DNA of 64,000 nucleotides from Mortierella alpina (taxonomy: Eukaryota > Mortierellomycota > Mortierellomycetes > Mortierellales > Mortierellaceae): positions 1,798,001-1,862,000 of the forward strand of contig JANATF010000005.1 of assembly GCA_029449245.1 (NCBI GenBank). The letters run 5' to 3'. A program made the position numbers and the translations under genes. Position 1 is the stretch's first letter; each line of letters opens with the position of its first letter. The notes under the pieces are model-generated. The model had not been told where the DNA came from and searched no databases. It saw only the letters and a list, made by a program, of their open reading frames with translations. Below, piece by piece: positions 58,709-64,000 of the stretch.

Positions 58709-58723
58709 TTATACCTCGTTTTG
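58699..58723. repeat. Perfect 11-bp inverted repeat across the stop codon
   Basis: CAAAACGAGGT (58699-58709), spacer TAT, then ACCTCGTTTTG (58713-58723). On the minus strand it would form an RNA hairpin whose left arm codes the last residues (QNEV) and whose loop holds part of the TAA stop of the ankyrin/chitin-synthase-like gene. Confidence 0.9.
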
Positions 58724-61700
58724 AACATGCTGTTCACGCTTCATCTTGGATGTGCGCATGCTCTGCCACTGCGCCAAGTATCGGAGCCTGCGACTGCCGT
58801 TGGCACTCCTTGCCGCGCTCGTCCGCAGCATCTGGTCTGTGTCTGTGTCTTGGTCGACAGGCGGTGCCTCTACATATGGCTCAGAGCCGTCGCCGCATGC
58901 GTCTGATGCCAACCAGGGTTCTGTTTCTGTAAGATACACAAAGCACTGTTAGTACCTAAAACGCGTCTGAGCTGAGGCGCTTCACAAGTGCATCCAAAAC
59001 GTATTACTTACTGTCAAAGTGTAAAAAGGCATACACAGGAATGAAAGCAGACCGGAGGGGGATAGTGACAAGATAAAGTAAAAGTCCTGCCAGATTCACA
59101 GTTGCATCTCGGGATCCAAGGAGAATGCCCAAGAGTGGTTGCAGCGCCATGACTGACAGCGCAAACGCAAGTGCCAGAACCGTTGGCAAGGAAAACAAAG
59201 AGCCTGCTCCCGTAACAGCTCCGACAGCCACAAGGACAGCCATCGCCCATGCCAGGACAACAATGACAGGCGAAAGTACAAGGCTCAACCACTCCATGAA
59301 GACCAAAATGTAGACCACGACGCTTCGAGTCCCGCGAGGTTGTGCTGACCACAGATGTTCCCATGAGGCATGGAACCGCCCGATAGTGGTTCGAGTCTGT
59401 TGGCGGAGATATGTCGAAAAACTGGCTGTGGCTCTTGAGCGGCAAATTGCCTGAGGTAGATACACGACTCTCCTGCTAGGAAATGCTCTGCAGAGGAGAC
59501 CCGTCAAAAACCGGTCCTCCGTCCCATTAGTGAGCATGCTTCGCTCGTGTAGCGTACGGATCTTAATGGCAGTAAACGAGGAGACGACGTCTGGATGGAT
59601 CATGATTGGAATGAACCACTGATGGCTCTCCTTGGCAGCCTGCTTTAAAGAGCTGTCGACCTTGACACCAGAATCGCCATTATCCACGTCTTGCTGTGGT
59701 CCTGTCTTGATTTCGTCTCCATCCGAGTCGTGACGAGTTGCACTATCCATGTGAATACTGTGGGAAGCGTCACCAGGGCTACGTTCTCTGTCCGGTCGCG
59801 TCACCTTGATACGATAAAGAGAAAACTCGCTCGGCAGACAGTCCACTGCACCGATCATCGATTGAAAAGCCACCTTGAACTGCAGAGTAAGGTGGTTCTC
59901 ATAATCCTGGATCCGCGTAAGCCAGGTGTCGAGGCTGTTAGATATCCGTCGATAGGCACTGACACCCATGATCCTCTCATTATTGCGGAGTGCATTGATC
60001 ATTTGAAGGATGCTGTGCTCTTCGCACTCACTCCCAACCGCCGTCATGAGCAGCATGTCAAAGTGCTCTGGCCCATGTCCCAAAACCGCCCTAGTTCTCT
60101 CGAAGAGCGAGTACTCAAATGCCGTGACAGGCTCATTGAAGCAAATGCGATGCAGCCAGCGTACCACAAGCCTCTTCTTTGACCAACTGCCATACTCTTC
60201 CTGCGACGTGCGGCGATGGGAGGCGGGAAGGCTAACAAGGACATACGGCACTCGTCGAGCCTGGACTTGGTAGAACCCCGAATATATCGCGGGGACACCC
60301 TCGGCTATCGTGTCTGTTTTCTGTAAATTACAAACGGCCAAAGACTCGACATCCTGCTCAAAATCCGTTGATCCTGCTATGCCTTTTTCATCTAGAATTG
60401 ATGCAACTGTGGCCGACCTATCCATGAGATGCACACAAGTCTGTGCTCCCTGACTGGTGCCGGATCCCGGAGGGCGCTCTGCAGCCTCGTCTGCCACCAC
60501 GAGTAATAGCGTGCTGCTACCTGGTCGATTGGCCAAGACTAACGAGTCCAAAGTCGCCTTGATTTGTTGCTCCTGATCGGTCGCTTGGCAGGTGACAAGC
60601 ATAAGGACCGGGCTGTCTCCGTTGGTTTTGACATCGATACTAGTAGCAGGAGATCCCTTCTCAGTGTGAGTGATGGGCCGAAGGAACATCCAGTGATATG
60701 CCAGTGCTGACGCCAGACGCATGAGGGTAATCAGCAGTAAGACAGATATCGCCAGCGTGTTGATCACAATGGATGCCAAGCAGCCGTTGGTTTGTCCAGA
60801 GAGAACACCGACTTTGAATGCTCCTTGAAGGCAATGGCTCAGAATCCGGTGGTTGGGCTGCCTCCGGATGGCGACGGTCGCGTCCTTGCCCACCAGACTG
60901 TTGATCCAAACCATCTTGTCCTTTTCCTCCGCGCTGGAGATGTTGCTTATGTTCTGGGCCAGATAATTGGTGACATCGAGAACAGTACCGTCAAACACAA
61001 CGAGTCGCTGTCCAAGAGCGCTATTCTGAATATCCTCCCAATCATAAGCTATCCTGATATCGCTCCTTGTGAACCGCTGCATCACACCCTCCGGTGCCGG
61101 GGTGTTATGGCAATGGTTGAAATTGCCACGAGCCAACGCGCACTGCCCAAAGCCATTCGCCAAACCAAACAGCTGACATGTAGGGTCTAGATCCGCTGGA
61201 GGGAACAGAGATGAAATGTCGTCGCCGTAGTTTGCCGACAGAAAAGCATCCAGTGCTGCCCAAGTAACATTGTTTCCAGATAGTGACGGATGAAATCCCT
61301 GTAAGAAGAGTCCTTTGACATCGTATACCACGCCTCGAATTGTGCAGAGCCCTCCTTGCTGATCCGCATTGACGGTCGGATCCCCGTACTGTGCTTTGAA
61401 GTCCGCGGGCTTGATGGATTGAACAGTGTGGGGTCGGCAAGTTACCAGGGCTAGCCCAAAGGCTAGAAAGCCAAGCGCCACCGACAGCACAATAATCATC
61501 ACACATAGAGCAACCTTCTCTCTCCAGTCCTGCCGCCGGTCTTTGCTCCATGACCTTGGAAACATCATCGATGGACAACAAATAGTGGTACACTGAGAGA
61601 AGGCGAACCAGGCATAGTTTCTTGACCGTTCCTTGAATCGCCTTTGACGAATTATCCGCCGATTGAGATGCTTTTCCATGTCATGCTCCTTATCCCGCTC

Positions 61701-63707
61701 CGAGCGACCTTTACTAGGAGGCCCTTGTAGGCTAATGTCGGTGACGGAGGTCGTGTTTGCAGGGGTAATAATGGAACTCGTCGCGTGTGGATGGATCTCA
61801 AGCTGGTAGTCGATCTGTGTTGCTCCATAACGTGGAATGATACCACTCCGATGCACAGTATACTTTTGTGCTGAGGGTGTGAGTCCTGCTGCGACCTTAC
61901 GGGGTGTTTGCTGAGGCTCCTCATGGGAACTGCTATAAGCAACTGCTGCGTCTACTGCATGAGCTACCGGCCAAGCTCGTTCTGGCACCGCATGTTCGGC
62001 TTCTGGCGAAGCTGCAGTATCTACATTCGTCAGCCTTGGCAAAGGATCGCTTCGCTCGGATAAAAAGGCGGGAGGCATGGTTGTGTCGGTAGCTGATGGC
62101 ACAGGAGAAACAGGCTCGTCCAGAGAAAGTTTAGGCTGGACTGGGGCGACATTGATCGAACGCGGGCGGCGCCCCTTGGGCGGCGAAGTCAGGCGCGAGG
62201 ACAGGGCAGATTGTCGTGAGATGGTGCTGTTGTGCGCTGAGAAGGATCTTCGCGGACGATAATGGTCCTCCTCCTGCGCTTCTTCTGGGACTGAAGGCAG
62301 CGATGGTGCTGGAGAGTGCGTGCGTCGCGAAGGTGATTTTGGCACGGCGGGGAGGATCTGCTGAATTAATGTCATTGAGCTGATGCCGGACCCTGACCCA
62401 GTGCCCGAGGCTGTCCCTGAGGACGACGTCGACAAGTTGATGTCCCGAGCAAGGAATTTCGAGATGTAGGACGCGATAGACTTGTGTCCTGCATCCCAGG
62501 ACAGACTACGAGCGTTTTTTCCGTTCGCGGTCCTGATGTGGGGATCTGCTCCATGAGCCAGAAGCAACTTGCATGCCTCGAGCTTGCCCGCGTAGGCCGC
62601 CAGCATCAGTGAGGACCAGCCATACTGATCCAGGGTGTTGAGCGACGCGCCATGCTCAATGAGCTCCGCCATGACATCGACGTGGCCTGCATAGGATGCA
62701 AGTAGGAGGGCGGACTTGAAGGTGTTGTCCTGCTGGTTGACGTCTGCATGGCCGAGGGCGATGAGCAGGCGGCAGATGGAGACGAAGCCGTTGTATGACG
62801 CGATGATGAGCGGGGTGATTGATTCCTGTTGAGGATGGATGGATTGTATGGATGCACAGGTACGTGTCACAAGGCGAAGAGCCGTCAGGGACAGAGAGGA
62901 GACCAGAGAGATTAGCGGGACAAGGGGGGGAGTCAAGGGTACAAACATGATACATGATATAATGGTTAGCGCGCTTTTCTATTTCATAACGCAGCACTCG
63001 GTTACTTTTGGCACCATAGAGCTCCGCCTGTTGCGCACTGTGGGGCACCCGGGGGTGGGTCATCTTACCTCGTTGCCCAGCGTGGCGGATGCGCCAGCAT
63101 GCAACAGAAGCTGGACACACTCTGTCGAGCCAGCCGCTGCGGCTTGGTACAGCGCCGACTCGCCCTCGTCATCTGAGCAAGCGACCACCGAGGATGGTCG
63201 CGAAAAAAAGAGGGAGGTTGCAGGAATCAAAAGGCAGATGAGTGATACAATCATTCCTCCTTAAATAACCAGTCTATGCACCGTCCCCCATGCTCGCTTG
63301 AAAGTGACAATCCTCGGACGAGCAGCGTGATCGATTTCCTTGAAGGCAGAGGGTTCTTTACCTTGCATATCAACATCGATCGACGGCAAGGCCAAGAGAT
63401 ATCGAAGCACACGGTGCTTGTTCTCTGTGCCTGCCACCATGAGCATCGTCTTGCCCTCTCTGTCACGTATATTGTTGGGGTCCAGGGAGAGGCTGGTCAG
63501 GACATGGTCCAGGTGCTCAGTGTTCTGGACCAGCACTGCGTGGAAGAGTGACCGCACCACCCCTGCCGCCGAGTAGCGCCGCGTGGAGGGAATAGGGGTG
63601 ATGGTCGCAGCCGTAGTGGTGGTGGAGCTGGATGTCTCCAGGAACGAGGACTCGTCCAGATCTGAGCTGGCACTGTTCTCATGGCCGTGGAAACCGCTGG
63701 TCTCCAT
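58709..63707 (-). CDS. Ankyrin-repeat protein fused to degenerate chitin-synthase module
   Basis: Four exons, complement(58709..58926, 59012..62825, 63069..63172, 63362..63707), give 1493 residues. Residues about 35-270 are ankyrin repeats (ALYQAAAAGSTECVQLLLHAGA, TPLIIASYNGFVSICRLLIALG, ALLLASYAGHVDVMAELIEHGA, SLMLAAYAGKLEACKLLLAHGA). A disordered Ser/Pro region follows (about 285-510). The rest is colinear with class IV chitin synthases: CTTICCPSMMFP, DWREKVALCVMIIVLSVALGFLAFG, a b5-like domain, paired TM segments, a GT2-like domain and C-terminal TMs ending IPVYAFLHFD. The catalytic LMVDADT is replaced by LLMTAVGSE and QRRRW by QQTRT; only EDRFLT persists. It is therefore probably inactive as a synthase and may regulate or scaffold the genuine enzyme. 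The first three exons carry only ankyrin, so the fusion lies inside one large exon. Confidence 0.85.
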
Positions 63708-64000
63708 GAAAGCGGTGACCGCTCTATGGGCGTATGTGCGATTCCCGTTGCGTTTTGGGCGCGTGCGTGTGCGTGTGGAGTATGCGGTTGTCGAGCGGTA
63801 AGCTTTTCTTCAAAGAGACAGCAATATGATGCAGAGGCAGGGCGGGGAGGAGCCGGCTGGGTTGTGTCCAGGAGCGAAGGAAAGTGTGGTTGGTAAGAGA
63901 AAGGGACTCTCGTTTTTTGACCGGTAACAAGAACGTTGAGCAACAACACGCTTGAGGGATAACGAAGGAAAGAATAGAATGTTGGGGTCCCACAGACTGT
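63708..64000. promoter_or_regulatory. Upstream region of the ankyrin/chitin-synthase-like gene
   Basis: 293 bp to the window edge, with no recognisable element beyond a CGTGCGTGTGCGTGTG run at about 63759-63776. Confidence 0.4.

Overview
The window is nuclear DNA of an early-diverging filamentous fungus, most likely a member of the Mortierellomycota. The case for a fungus rests on a class IV-type chitin synthase, a SUR7/PalI-family protein, a PalC-like BRO1 protein and a SET gene with a long disordered leader. Genes carry 1-13 short introns (mostly 60-250 bp) with gtaagt/gtatgt donors and ctgac/ctaac-like branch sites. The genus is an inference. There are no bacterial operons, insertion sequences, CRISPR arrays, tRNA or rRNA genes that I could support.

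Layout: 1-393 is the last exon of a CoA-binding-fold protein. 419-2121 (-) is an OFD1/TPA1 prolyl hydroxylase, divergent from a nine-exon valyl-tRNA synthetase with a mitochondrial-type presequence (2329-6341, +). Next come a Snl1-like membrane BAG protein (6969-8234, +), an unrecognised Ser/Thr/Ala-rich protein (8694-9960, +), a large PR/SET-domain protein (10083-13711, -) and a 1690-residue methyltransferase whose start looks like an N-myristoylation/polybasic signal (14620-19905, -). A secreted 5'-nucleotidase with a 6-nt microexon (20417-22762, -) and deoxyhypusine hydroxylase (23287-24648, -) follow. A pseudokinase/ankyrin-like gene occupies about 26303-30297 (+); its middle is unresolved. 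Then SUR7-like (30544-31632, -), a gene-empty stretch of about 2.4 kb, a fatty-acid elongase (34027-35344, +), chitin synthase (35589-39494, -), NUP85 (40527-43720, -) divergent from polyubiquitin (44058-44975, +), PalC-like (45488-47579, +), exportin-7 (47916-53999, -), a TBC1D5-like Rab GAP (54520-58130, -), and an ankyrin-repeat protein fused to a degenerate, probably inactive chitin-synthase module (58709-63707, -).

Functionally the genes are mostly housekeeping: translation (ValRS, hypusination, OFD1), nuclear transport (NUP85, XPO7), ubiquitin, endosomal traffic and pH signalling (PalC-like, TBC1D5-like), and membrane/cell wall (elongase, SUR7, two chitin-synthase-family proteins). I see no operon-like co-regulation; the only close divergent pairs are OFD1/ValRS (207 bp) and NUP85/UBI4 (337 bp). 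The most unusual items are the ankyrin-chitin-synthase pseudoenzyme, the 6-nt microexon, a GC-AG first intron in XPO7, the Src-like N-terminus on the methyltransferase, and the kinase-like gene lacking the catalytic loop. Exon boundaries were derived by hand from splice consensus, reading-frame continuity and remembered family motifs; each complete model gives an exact multiple of three.
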